The notes under the pieces are model-generated. The model was given only the letters and a program-made list of their open reading frames with translations. It searched no databases and was not told the DNA's origin. This document shows positions 37,056-47,907 of a stretch of DNA of 64,000 nucleotides, one piece after another (positions within the stretch are counted from its first letter, which is position 1; every line of letters begins with the position of its first letter). This DNA comes from Hygrophila difformis (lineage: Eukaryota > Streptophyta > Magnoliopsida > Lamiales > Acanthaceae), in the NCBI GenBank assembly GCA_030278955.1, contig JAOANR010000014.1, positions 37,585,453-37,649,452 on the forward strand, written 5' to 3'. The translations under genes and the position numbers were made by a program.

Positions 37056-40000
37056 TATAATGTCCCGAATAATTATTTCATAATATAATTGATTTATTAT
37101 GATTACTTAGTCAAGTTGGTTTGCATAATTAAATTGAGTGATTGTATAATTATTGCAAGCCTAAGATACTATAAAGAAGATTGGACCTCAACCCAACAGG
37201 AAAATATTAAGACAGAGGCCCAACATCATTAACTCGACCCACAAACCAAGCCCGCAAACCATACCCATATGTTAGATCGGGATTTAGATATTGAGGGCAT
37301 TTTCTTCCTCCATTCTCCCGTCTCCAAATAGAACAAATTAGGGATTCTAATTGAGCTCCAAATCGCAACCATGGAAGGGAGTTTGAACTACCCATTTCGA
37401 GCATGGAGATGGAAAAATTAGAGGTAAGGATTATTTGCTAATTTCATTCCCCAATTTCTTTTCTTCTTCGTTTCTTCTTCCTCCTCCTTGCCGGAAATGG
37501 GCGCCGCTAGTAGTGGCTGTGTCGTCGCCGCGACGACGACGACAACGGGAAGGGCCAGGGCTGGTGGCCCTGGCCATGGCGGAGCCGAAGTCAAAGCCTC
37601 CGGCTGGTGGTGACACCGCAGCGCCCGATGGCGCTGTGGTGAGGACTGTGCGACGCACAGTTGTGCGAACTGTGCGTCGCTGCTGGCCGCCGGTGCTGGA
37701 TGTGGTGCGGCGACGGCGGGGGTCTGGTGGTGAGTTTGATGATGGCCGGTGGTGGTGTTTCCGGGCAGTGGTGTTGACTTGGCGGCAACAGTGGTAGTGT
37801 TGGTGTTTTATTGTTAGAATTTCTTATTTTAAGGTTGTGAAGATTGTTGAGATTTGAGTGGCTTTGTGTTAATTGATTCCTTGTTATAGAAATTGTGGTA
37901 TTTGAGAGTTCAAATGACTAATTTGGTTAAATTTGGGCTTGAATAATTGGGGATGTGATATCATTTGGTGTTTTATGAATTTTGATTAAATTCTTAGACT
38001 CCAATGTTGATGTAGATGTGGGTATAGGTATATGGATTTTCTTTGATGTCGATATGCCTAAGTGAATTGATTAGAATTGGAATTGGATAGTATGACTTAT
38101 ATATAGATTTTGAATTGGGAAATAAATGGAATAGCTTCTTGTATGAGTTGAACTTGGGATAAGTTGTGTAATTGGAGATTCTTGGTGAATTCGAATTTTG
38201 TTGAGAACTTGTTAATCTCGAATTATGGTGTGAGAATTAGTAGCTTTTAATGATGTATTTTGACATGGTTAAATATGGAGCAAGTGATTATTTAATTGGG
38301 TAATTGAGTTATTGGAATATTTTAAATTTTATTTATATGGATTCATATGCATTCTTGGTATGATTAATTGAAATGTTGGAAAGGACTTGTTGGGTGTGTT
38401 GGGAGATAGGTTGTGGTGTTTGAGGTTTGGAGTGGATGATTTAAATGGTTAATTGAAGGCTTGGTTATTCTTGATTAACAAGACTTGGTATTGGAGTATT
38501 AAAGTTTGAATGTTGTATCAATCTTAAACATGTGGTTTTGTATATTATGGAAGAATTGTGGATTGAGTTGCTTTTTTGTTTAATTGGACTTTAGTTTTGG
38601 ATTTAAGGATGAACATTTTGAATGTGTAGTTCTTTTAGGCTTGTTGGTTGGACTTATGCATAGAACTGTTAATTTGAAGAATTAAAGGGGGATTGATGAG
38701 TAGCTATGAGCTTAAAGGTTTCAATTGATTTGATTGAGTATGTGATATTTGGGAACTTGATATTAAAGATGTGACTTTAAGTTAAGTGTGTAATTGAGAA
38801 ATGGAGGAATAATTATTATTTATTTAAATGTTTAAGGATCTTGAATTTGGAAAAATATATTTATAAATTGGTATTATATTGTTGTGGATCTTTATATATC
38901 TCTTGATTGAGCTGTGAATTATGGACTTTTGATAATTGTGGGCAAGTTGATGAATATGTGGAAGTTGAGTAATCTTATGTGATGTGAAATTTTATGTTAG
39001 TAAATATGAAACCATTGATGTTAGTTAATTTAATTAACTAATATTCTTGGATGCTTGGTTTGATGTATTAGATTAAGGGATTTGGTAAATTGCTTGCGAT
39101 GTTTGGAGTTGTAGATTTTGGTGGAGTGTTAAGGAGGTTGAAGGCGGATGTGAGTGTTGGAGATAGAGGATGATGCTATTGTTGTAGTGGAATTATTTTA
39201 ATTTTTTATGATGATATTCTTGTATAGGGTGCAACCATGAATTGATATTGGAACCATTGGAAGGTTGAACAGTTAAGAAGAAGGAAGCTTTAAAGACCGA
39301 CTATAAAAGGCAAGGGTTTATGCTTGCATTTTTATGTGTGTTGGGGCGATTTAGGAGTATATTATAGTTGTTGCTCGTTTTCTCTACCGGTTGATTTATG
39401 GATTGTTATTAATTATATTTATTATTATGTTGGTTTAAGCTTACGGTAAGATAAGTTAGATGATGAGACGCTTCTCGGATTACCTTATCACTTAGAGGGT
39501 GATGAATGCTTATTCGTTTATTATTATCGAATTCTCCGCTTTAATTATTGAATCACAAATCTCTTGCAATGATTTAAAGTATAGGAACGTTTATATTACT
39601 CAAGGAGGCGGTTGATATATTATTATGACTTCTCCAAATGTTATTGATAAATCGTGGAATGATCATTGGCCGTGGGATTGTTGAATAGCTTGGAGGAATT
39701 GTTAAATCATGATATTATTAATTATTCGTTGATTATCGAATTGTAGTGTTAATGTCTTAGCCTAGTGGCTATGTATTGAATTCTTTGTGTGTTGAGATGC
39801 ATGCAAACCTAGTGGTTATGTGCTTGAACATCATGGTATAATTGTCATAAGCAGGTTATTGCATTGGAATTGACGGTTATTAACCCGATGGGTTGTTATG
39901 ATATTTAAGATTGATCGGGCAGCCTTCACAGGTGTTGTTGAGTCTCGATGGCCCTACGGGGTGGATTATTGGCTGCTATGCCTGTTGTTATTGGCTATTA

Positions 40001-40950
40001 TGCCTGTTGGCCCTTTGGGGTGGATGATTTGGGCTGTGATGTCTGTGGTCCCTGCGGGGATGGTGTATGTTACCCTGTAACGGGTTGGAGTTGATGATAT
40101 CCTCACCCGTGGGTTCATACCGCCCGGGTTCTTAGGTTGCCGGCTAGGCATATTCATTGCATTTGCATATAGGGTAGATAGGTGTATGTTAGGCCATGCA
40201 TCACTTGCATAAATTGTATGTTTGTGGTTGAAGCACCGGTATGGGACGGTGTGATGTTTTATTTATGCCATTTGTATGTTTGTGGTTGAAGCACCGGTAT
40301 GGGACGGTGTGATGTTTTATCCGCTTTATTTATATTCCGCTTTATTTATATTCTGCTTATTCTTATATCGTGTTTCCCCCTTTATTTCCCCTGCACGCAT
40401 ATCCCTTGCTCAGTACGTTGTACTGACTCCTTTGCTTTTGTCTGTTTTATAGATCCTGCTGGAGGCGCTGGAACATGACTGGGTTTGGGGTATTGAGAGA
40501 TCACATAGATAGGAATTATATGTTTATTTATTATTATTATGTGTTACTCTGTTGCTATTTTATTTCTTGGTGCTTGGATATTGTTAGTGGAGGCCTGTGA
40601 GCCTAGGATTTATTTTATGTCGGCCTGTGGCCCTACGTGCTTTACTGTTTGGGCTGGTAGTCCTGTTGAGATATTGGCATGTTGCCTGTTACTGCTTTCT
40701 GAGGCTTGTAGCCTGAATAACTTGCTGGGATTATTGCCATTATTGTTATTTGAATATTGTTGAGACTTGTTCGTGCATAGGTGTTATTATTTATTCTAGC
40801 TTTCGCATTTAAATTGATTAATAAGATAATCACTTTAGGTTCTTAATCAGCCTTGTACTAGCTGTTTTAAATTAGCTGGCCACTAGTTTAGGATAGTTAG
40901 TACAGCGGTAATGCTTGCGAAAATCAGGTTTGAATTTTCGGGGCGTTACA
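37056..40950 (+). repeat. LTR 4 (3895 bp)
   Basis: It has the 58-bp duplication (copies start at 40217 and 40275) and a private 3-bp insertion (GGGTTGTTATG near 39890). Otherwise it carries the substitutions of LTRs 2 and 3 rather than those of LTR 1. Confidence 0.92.
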
Positions 40951-40955
40951 CCTGA
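40951..40955. repeat. Target-site duplication CCTGA (right)
   Basis: Matches 18038-18042. Confidence 0.88.
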
Positions 40956-42695
40956 CAAGTCATTAGTTGAATTGCCAAGTACTGCTATCATTCCCCCGCC
41001 ACACCCAAAGTTTCTAATCAAATCCTGAACTATCCCTTAACTCTCAGTCCTAGTAGCAGTTAGAAGATCTAGAGACACATCCGAGTGACCTCTACGAAAG
41101 CAATTAAAAGAAAGCAGTAAAGAAAGCATTTAAAATCCTATCACTCGGAAGTTTCAAAAGCTTCGTACTGGTAGTAAAAGAAAGCCCCCAGTCAGGATGA
41201 CCGGACGTGGATCAAGAATTCCCGAATCTCGGTGAACCGCTCGCAGTGTTCACTTCCTTTCGGGTGGTTATGAGATACAAACTAATGAAACGAACTAATA
41301 GGTTAGTTCGTTCCGGATGCACTCACTCAGGACTCAAAAGTAGGCTTTGGCAGAAGAGGATAACAGTTAAAAGGAACTCAACCCTATCTTAGAAAATAAC
41401 CAAGGCCTACGTATTGTTCCTCTAGTATTAGCTATCACACTGTATTTGAATCCAAGTGGATCACATCTCAGTGTGATAGTTAAAACTAAATTCCCAACAC
41501 ATAGCAATTTTGGAAAATAATATATGTGAAAACCATTCCCTAAACAGGTACTAGACTTTCAATAAGAACACAGACCCTTTCGGTCTAGAAGAGACCTAAT
41601 CGCTGACCCTGCTTCTAATTTCCGAAAAATTAACCCTTGACAGAATATGAACTAGACATAACTGAGGAATTTATCCCTTACTCAGATCCGGAATTTATAA
41701 ATGAATTTTTGTTAGAAGTTTAATATGCGATATCTAATTTAAATCTAGACTTCTAATGTCCAAGGAAAGGATCCCAACATATTATGGACCACAGTAACTA
41801 CATAATAATATCATGCGTAAAGATATATGGAAGTGTAAAATCAATCAACCCAAAATATAATGGTGGGTTTAGACAGAACGCGTGACACAGAATGAGGTGG
41901 CCGTGAGGCCAAAAAGGGTGGCAGAGTAATTAGGTGGAATGCAAACATCTGCTTTCCAACTTCCAACCACTCAGATGGAGCGAATTTAGACAGCAGAAGC
42001 CCTAAAATGGTAGTGTCGCTACCAGTTGGGTCCTTACTGTCTGTGAATTCTGATAAAACCTACATGCTTCCTTTCAGCAATATTCATTAGCTAATATTGA
42101 CAGATATTAACCAACTTATATTACAGATTGGAATTTGGGTTTGGAAATTAAGATAAAGAGAATAAAACTGTATTTGGACAATAATTAACCGAGTAGCTAC
42201 TTCATTTCCCGGTGAAAGGACCGTTCGCCTGACCTCGTTAGTTATTATCCAAACCATGCAAAATAACAAACAGCAATTAACATGCAGATTACGGGCTACT
42301 TCATTTCCCGGTGAAGGGACCGTTCGCCGACATTATTCTGTAATATCTCTCACTGTTTGTTCATACATCACAAAAAAGGATAAAATAGAATAGAAATAGA
42401 GACAGTGCCTTGTATGAGAGACATTGGTTTCTCTTGCAAGGTTATGGAATCAATCCATAATTAATGTCTTAAATAATCCTTCACACCATAATTAATTACA
42501 GTCCGGATTATCTGTTTAAGGCATTAAGGTTTTGTTTATAAAAAAATATTTTAGGGGGAATTGAACAAAGATCCTTTAATCAAGGTAATTATCGATCTCA
42601 ACCATTGCTAATCATGATCTTTAATTATTGACTTAAGGGTTCAATTAATTAATGAAAAAAATGGAGAAATGGAAAATTTGGCAAAAACTGCCAAT
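40956..42695 (-). other. Body of the Athila-like LTR, no gene
   Basis: No convincing ORF. It contains a direct repeat of about 35 bp around GCTACTTCATTTCCCGGTGA at about 42195 and 42295. It joins seamlessly with 17140-18037 if the tandem array is removed. Confidence 0.5.
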
Positions 42696-42735
42696 TACGA
42701 CGCTAAACAGATGTTACGACGCTATCCTAAGACAG

Positions 42736-44841
42736 TGATGCACCCTGTGAAACCACATTTAAATAAACTTAAATTATGTTAAAATGAACCTAAATTGCAT
42801 GCATGAGACTCTATTTTACTGCTTTTTAGTGTATATTTCATGTGATGTGTAAATATTAATAAGACCGGTTAAATTGAGCTTATCCAAGCCCAATTTACCT
42901 TGTTTTATGCTTTTTAATAAGACTTTGGCAATTCTAATACATTGCAATGATGTTTCAGGCATTAAAATGAAGAAAGAAGATGTTCGGAGGTCAAAGGATG
43001 CAAAATTCGGAATTTTCAACACTGGAAAAGCTCCAGAATGCGCCACATAGGCATGACGGCGCCTAAAATCATGCTCAGGCGCCACATCAGGCGCCACTTC
43101 GACACTTAGGAAAATTTCGGATGGAAAAAAGCTTCAGGATGCGCCGCATAAGCTTGGTGGCGCCGAAAAGCACTCCGGAGCGCCGCAAAATGCGCCGCAG
43201 GCTAAATTTTAGGAAATTGTCAGAATGCACCGCACCTTCTTGGCGGCGCCGAAAAGCCCCTTTCAGCGCCACTTTTTGCGCCACACTCGAAAATTCGGAA
43301 AATCTTCGTATGCGCCGCAGCTCTTTGGTGGCGCCGAAAACCTCTTCCGAGCGCCATTTTATGTGCCACTATCGCGGTTGAGCAGTTTTCTAACCTCCCG
43401 AACACGGTTTTAAAGCCCGTTTCTCTTCATTCTTCATCATCAAACTTCAGTTCCATCGACAGAAAACCTACTGAAAACATCTAACAATGGGAGAAGAAGG
43501 CCGGAAACACAAAATCAAGCCGGAGGAATTGGCCAGAATGTTGTTCTGATCGATGTCTTCCTATCATAGGTGTTGCCTTTCTTTTTCTTGCTTTGTAATG
43601 AATTGAAATTGCCTCTAAATGTAATCTGCTATTATGTTTTTAATTTGTAGACGGATTTCTGTATTGTCGTGTTAGAAGTGTTCTAGAACGGGAGTTCAGA
43701 ATCACTTTGAAGTACGAATTCATCTTTTATAGAAGTAATATAATGTGTCGCTGTTTTCTATTGGAATCTGGAATTATGATTAAAATGTCAGATTATGTTT
43801 TATCTAGTTTGAGCGCTATTCTGCATAGACTGTAGAACTGAAATCTCATAATTTGGTGTAATCTGTTTTTGATCGCACAAAAGGGATAAATCTGCTATGA
43901 TGTTAGAATCTGTATTAGAATTATATGTTAGATGCTATTGAATTGATCGGTATTCTGTGTTTTATCAAATCTATTATTCAAATTATTAATCTGCTAAAGC
44001 CCTAAATTAATTGATCAATCTGTATTCACTATTTTTAGTAATCTGGCATTAATTCTAATCTATCTGCATTTTAATGTTATTAATTAAATCCAGTTTACCA
44101 TGTTTTATTGTTATTTTACCATAATTGTTAAATTATTTACACTATTCTGCATAATTGAATGTTAGAATCCAATTCTGTGATTTCTGCTTTGCTAAATCGG
44201 GAGATAAAAAGTAGAATTAATATTTTAGTACCGGAATTGGGAATAAATTACATTATAAATGGATTTTGGCATGTGCACAATGATTTGGGAAATGAAAAGT
44301 GCCTTTTAATTGCTATAGGAAAATTTGTATGCTTGGGAAAGACTCAAATTTAAGCCTAGAATAATGATTGCAGAATGTTAGATAATTTAATCAGCTTCCA
44401 TGAAATCCGTTTAAGCATAATTTGATTATTAGTAGATTACAATATTTTTAATCTTTATAAAATAATTAATTTTAAGAAATTGATCTTTTTAGACATTGGA
44501 AAATGCTAAATCAATATGCAATTTCTATTTTATATAAAGATGACAATATTTAAAATATTACAAGCATCTCCCATTTATATCTTTATTAAATATAATTTTA
44601 ATTTGCTTTACTTTAAATTTAATGTCACTATTTATTTTTAATTTAATCACCATTAGAATTAATCAAACTCTTTTTAAATATATAAAAATATAATTAATAA
44701 ATTTAACAACAATTAAAATTTCTCCGGAATGAAATAATATTCTGAAATTCCCTGTGGTTCGACCCGGTATTCACCGGTTTTTATTACTTGATGACAACCA
44801 TCCGCTTGTGGTAAAATATGAGTAGTAAAAATCACGCATCA
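42736..44841 (+). mobile_element. Solo LTR, Athila type (2106 bp), with 5-bp target duplication
   Basis: Starts TGATGCACCCTGTG and ends CACGCATCA. GACAG precedes it (42731-42735) and follows it (44842-44846). Near its 3' end the segment CCCTGTGGTTCGACCC and a CACCGG motif resemble Athila-group LTR ends. It contains hairpin array A3. No internal region is present, so it is a product of LTR-LTR recombination. It is related to 58369-59167. Confidence 0.88.
43037..43370. repeat. Hairpin array A3 (GCGCC motif, 4 units)
   Basis: Four units of about 85-100 bp with the A-type plan, located about 300 bp into the solo LTR. A CCTCCCGAACACGGTTTTAA segment shortly after the array is also found after array A4 (about 58840). 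Confidence 0.9.
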
Positions 44842-45450
44842 GACAGCGCCGTGGGGATAGCGTCGTCATGGATTGGTGACATAGGTAAAAATTTTGGTGT
44901 TTAAAGAGTTTATGTACGATGCTAAACATGATTACGACGCTATCCTAAGGTAGCGTCGTAGTGTTAGTATCGTGCATGGGAGTGTAGAATAGAGGTGCTA
45001 CGACGCTATGCATGCCTTACGACGTTAAACGGGGTCTACGTCATAAGGTCTAGCGTCATAGTGAGGAGAGATGGTTTTGAAAGAGAAAGAAGTTGGTACG
45101 ATGCTATACACTAAATTACGACGCTATCCTAGGATAGTATCGTGGGTGTAGCGTCGTAGGTGGATTTTCTGAAGAGTTAGAAAAATGGGAGGGTACGACG
45201 TTATGCACTAAATTACGACGTTATCCAAGGACAGTGTCGTGGTCATAGCGTCGTAGGTAGGTTTCTATGAAAATGAAGAGTTTTGGGGTCCTACGACCCT
45301 AGACAAACATTACGACGCTATGCAAGGATAGTGTCGTAGGTCTAGTGCCATAGGGCAAAATTTTGTTCACATTCTGAAGTAACTACGACGTCAAACTCTG
45401 CCCTACGTCGCTATCAGTGGATAGCGTCGTAGGGCGGTTAGCGTCGTAGC

Positions 45451-46156
45451 TAACTCAGTTTGTGTTGTTGGTCGGGTAATGCAATCTTTACGATTGCAAA
45501 CCTTGTTTTCAAGTTCATGGTTCATCAATGCAAAACAGTAATAAAGTAACAGGAAACAGTAAGCCAAAATGTAGAAAAACATGGCATAATAAGCTAAAAC
45601 ACACACCCATGAACCACAAACCCAAATAAGGGTTTTCAACCATAGAAAATGCATAAGAACCAAAAAGAAAGAAAGAAGACAGAAAACCCATTTGCAAAAG
45701 AAAATAAAATGACCAAATGGTCATTAAACCAAAAATAAAGCAAGTAAATCCATGGAATCATTTTCATTTCATGTTTTTGGGACTCTTTGAAGCTTAACTT
45801 CCCATTTTTCATAAAATGGTTTGATAATACCCATCATTTGGGTATTTCAAACCTAAGTAAGAGTTTAACAAAACTGAAATAAGTCTGAAACTGGCTACAC
45901 TAATCAGGAAACATAAAGAAAACCACTAATCTAAACAAAATACAAACTAAACTAAGCTAAACTATATGCATAATTTAAATAATACAAAATAAATTCTAAC
46001 TAACTAACCTAGCTACACACTGCTCAAGAACACCAGTTGCCTCCAAGTGTAGGGAATGTATGAAGTGACAAGACTAGGGAGTCAACACCTCTATATATAG
46101 GCGAGAAACCCTAGGCCCATGGCCCCCAGGCCCTTGAATTTGAATTCTGCAGCTTG
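45451..46156 (-). other. Athila-like LTR segment between arrays B1 and B2, with transcription-start-like region
   Basis: No ORF with recognisable homology. It holds the TATA-like site at 46091-46100. Confidence 0.4.
46091..46100 (-). promoter_or_regulatory. TATA-like promoter of the Athila-like LTR
   Basis: CTATATATAG lies about 600 bp into the LTR on the minus strand. It is downstream of array B2 and upstream of array B1 in element direction. Function is inferred from sequence and position. Confidence 0.45.
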
Positions 46157-46422
46157 GTACGACGCTATACTTGGCTTCGTCGCTATCTTCATTACGACGC
46201 TATGGGTACTGCGTCGTAGTCTTCCATCTCAAAACACTCTTTGTCTCTAAATGGACAGCCTACGACGCTATACTCCGCTACGTCGCTACACTTTGTCTAC
46301 GACGCTATGCTTGACGTCGTAACTCTTCTCCTTCGGAATTTTGCCTCCATTTCTGCCTACGACGCTATACTCGGCTACGACGCTATACTTGCTCAGCGTC
46401 CTAGTTGTGGCTAGCGTCGTAA
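46157..46422. repeat. Hairpin array B2 (TACGACGCTA motif)
   Basis: At least three clusters of TACGACGCTAT and its reverse (for example CTAGCGTCGTAA at the right end). It lies 60-330 bp upstream of the TATA-like site in element direction. Confidence 0.85.
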
Positions 46423-46700
46423 TTTCCTGAAAATATTGAATTTTTGTGGGTTTTTCCCATCTTTTTGTTTCCTTTTTCTTTTCTTTTCTTTTTCTCATGT
46501 TTTTGGATTTTTCTAACATAAATGTGTAATAAAATTACATATTTATGCATTTTACATACCAGCTCAATATTTTTACAGATATGCATAAATCAGTCCAATT
46601 CTACTGCTTTCTTATTTTAATATAAGACCGGAATGCGATCAAATGCCCTTTTCAGACACGGAAATGGATTGAAAATAATGGACATTTCTGGCCATTATCA

Positions 46701-47292
46701 TCTCCTTTGGGAGTCTAGTCTCGTCATGACAAGCAGACAGAACATATAGGAAATAGCTTATGGGATTCTACTCAGTGAAGTAAATTTTATTTGGGTGGTT
46801 CGGCCAGGCATCGCTGGAGAAGATGACACTAATAATGGTTTGCCTGATGGATTTCAAGATGAAATTCAAGATAAGGGGCTGATCATTCCATGGTGTAATC
46901 AAATTAAAGTACTTTCAGATCCAGCTATTGGGGGCTTCTTGACACACTGTGGCTGGAATTCAACACTAGAGAGCATGTGGTTTGGTGTTCCAATGATATG
47001 TTATCCGTTAAACTATGATCAGCCAACTAACAGAAAATTAGTGGTTGACGATTGGATGGTTGGAGTTAATATGTGTGATGGAACATCTCTAGATAGGAGA
47101 GAGATTGCTGAGAAGATAAGAAGTGTGGTGAGTGGAGCAGCTTCACAGGGCCTCCATCAGAATTTGATGGCAATAGGGGATAAAATGAGGAGCGCCGTGA
47201 AGATAGATGGATCATCCGAGATAAATTTTGATCAGTTCATCATGGATTTGAAGGTAAAAACTGATTTTATGAATGAGCAAGGCAATGAGTAG
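46701..47292 (+). pseudogene. UGT86A-like fragment d (C-terminal part only)
   Basis: Homology to the intact UGT at 50272 starts abruptly at 46701 with TCTCCTTTGGGAGTC, the SFGS region just after the start of the C-terminal domain. It abuts the end of the Athila-like LTR. The rest of the C-terminal domain is present, including the PSPG box (WCNQIKVLSDPAIGGF, HCGW, ending DQ) and a normal stop. Lesions: a 5-bp duplication near 46716 and a TAG near 46748. The 3' flank matches that of the intact gene (51807 onward). It was cut from its N-terminal half by the LTR element. Confidence 0.88.
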
Positions 47293-47600
47293 TTAAGGTG
47301 AAGCAAATGGTGTTCTTTAGACCCTACAAGAAATTAAGAATAGTCAGTTAATTATGTTCCGGTTATGTTTACAAGAAGTTCAATTTCATATTTAGTAGAT
47401 TCATGTGCAAACACAAGCATATGTTGTCATTATGTAACAGTGTACTGTCAAAGATGGATTGGAAATACAAAGGTAGTGTTTCTCAACTTTGCTTGTTTGG
47501 ATGTAATAATCAAAATAGATTTCAGAAACTTGGGAGTGGTCATTGGGAGCTTAGCCTACAAGATTATCCAATGGGTTTAGATGAAAAGTGAGTCCTTTGA
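47293..47600. repeat. Duplicated UGT 3' flank (copy of 51807 onward)
   Basis: About 200 bp, including GTGCAAACACAAGCATATG and ACAGTGTACTGTCAAAGATG, match 51880-52010. A second block near 47500-47600 matches 52460-52565. This shows that fragment d plus pseudogene e is a duplicate of the a-b block. Confidence 0.82.
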
Positions 47601-47907
47601 ATTCTACTGTATTAATTCTAGGCCTGCATAATCACACACACATTCGGTTGTATCTTTCCAATTTCTACTGTGTTTCTCCTATATAAATATGAATTCCCTG
47701 CATAATCAAACACACAGACAAACATACACGAACACCACAAACATAATAATTCAGCAATCCTAGCCAATTCTCTTATTTCTTTTGAAATTAGAGAGCATCT
47801 TTGGGATTATCCCAAAGTTGATTTGTAGTGGCAAAATACAACTTTAGGAAATGTCTAAACACAATTCAATTGATTATCCAAGTTCTTCCTATATTGATAT
47901 TCATACC

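Larger units (their letters stand above)
18043..40950 (+). mobile_element. Tandem LTR retrotransposon array: LTR-int-LTR-int-LTR-int-LTR (Tekay-like, non-coding)
   Basis: Four LTRs (3892, 3834, 3834 and 3895 bp) alternate with three internal regions (2484, 2484 and 2485 bp). The primer site (TGGTATCAGAGC) follows LTRs 1-3 and a polypurine tract precedes LTRs 2-4. Copies are nearly identical, and the same stop codons recur in all three internal regions. One CCTGA duplication flanks the whole block. The structure fits repeated unequal recombination between LTRs of one insertion. It sits inside the Athila-like LTR. Confidence 0.93.
42696..45450. repeat. Hairpin array B1 (TACGACGCTA/TAGCGTCGTA), interrupted by a solo LTR
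   Basis: About seven units over 42696-42735 and 44847-45450. A typical unit has two forward motifs (TACGACGCTAT) and two reversed ones (ATAGCGTCGTA), arranged so that an inner stem (ACGACGCTATCC with GGATAGCGTCGT) is nested in an outer one. Spacers of about 40-60 bp are unrelated to each other. The motif is CG-rich inside AT-rich DNA. Confidence 0.88.
16372..46700 (-). mobile_element. Athila-like Ty3/gypsy element: gag fragment, PBS and 5' LTR, with two nested insertions
   Basis: Reading leftwards from 46700: an LTR beginning TGATAATGGCC, split by a solo LTR and by the tandem LTR array, ending TTTCA at 17140, then the primer site and gag fragment. The right end abuts UGT coding sequence exactly (46701), so the element inserted in a UGT gene. 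Everything downstream of the gag N-terminus is missing or unrecognisable. Confidence 0.72.
17140..46700 (-). repeat. Athila-like 5' LTR, about 4.5 kb once two insertions are removed
   Basis: Ends are TGATAA... (right end, minus strand) and ...AGTTTCA (17140). Subtracting 18043-40950 plus 5 bp and 42736-44841 plus 5 bp leaves 4537 bp. It holds hairpin arrays B1 and B2 and a TATA-like promoter at 46091-46100. Confidence 0.65.

Noticed and set aside
44159..44353. 64-codon ORF in the solo LTR
   Set aside because: Short, no domain, in AT-rich LTR sequence without a match in the related LTR at 58369.
45403..45724. Two overlapping minus-strand ORFs with hydrophobic stretches
   Set aside because: They run through A/T-rich Athila-like LTR sequence and array B1; no homology recognised and overlapping in different frames.
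47828..47907. Apparent start codon and N-terminus of UGT pseudogene e
   Set aside because: Sequence before 47908 does not resemble the UGT N-terminus and lacks the PGH motif; the frame is open by chance.
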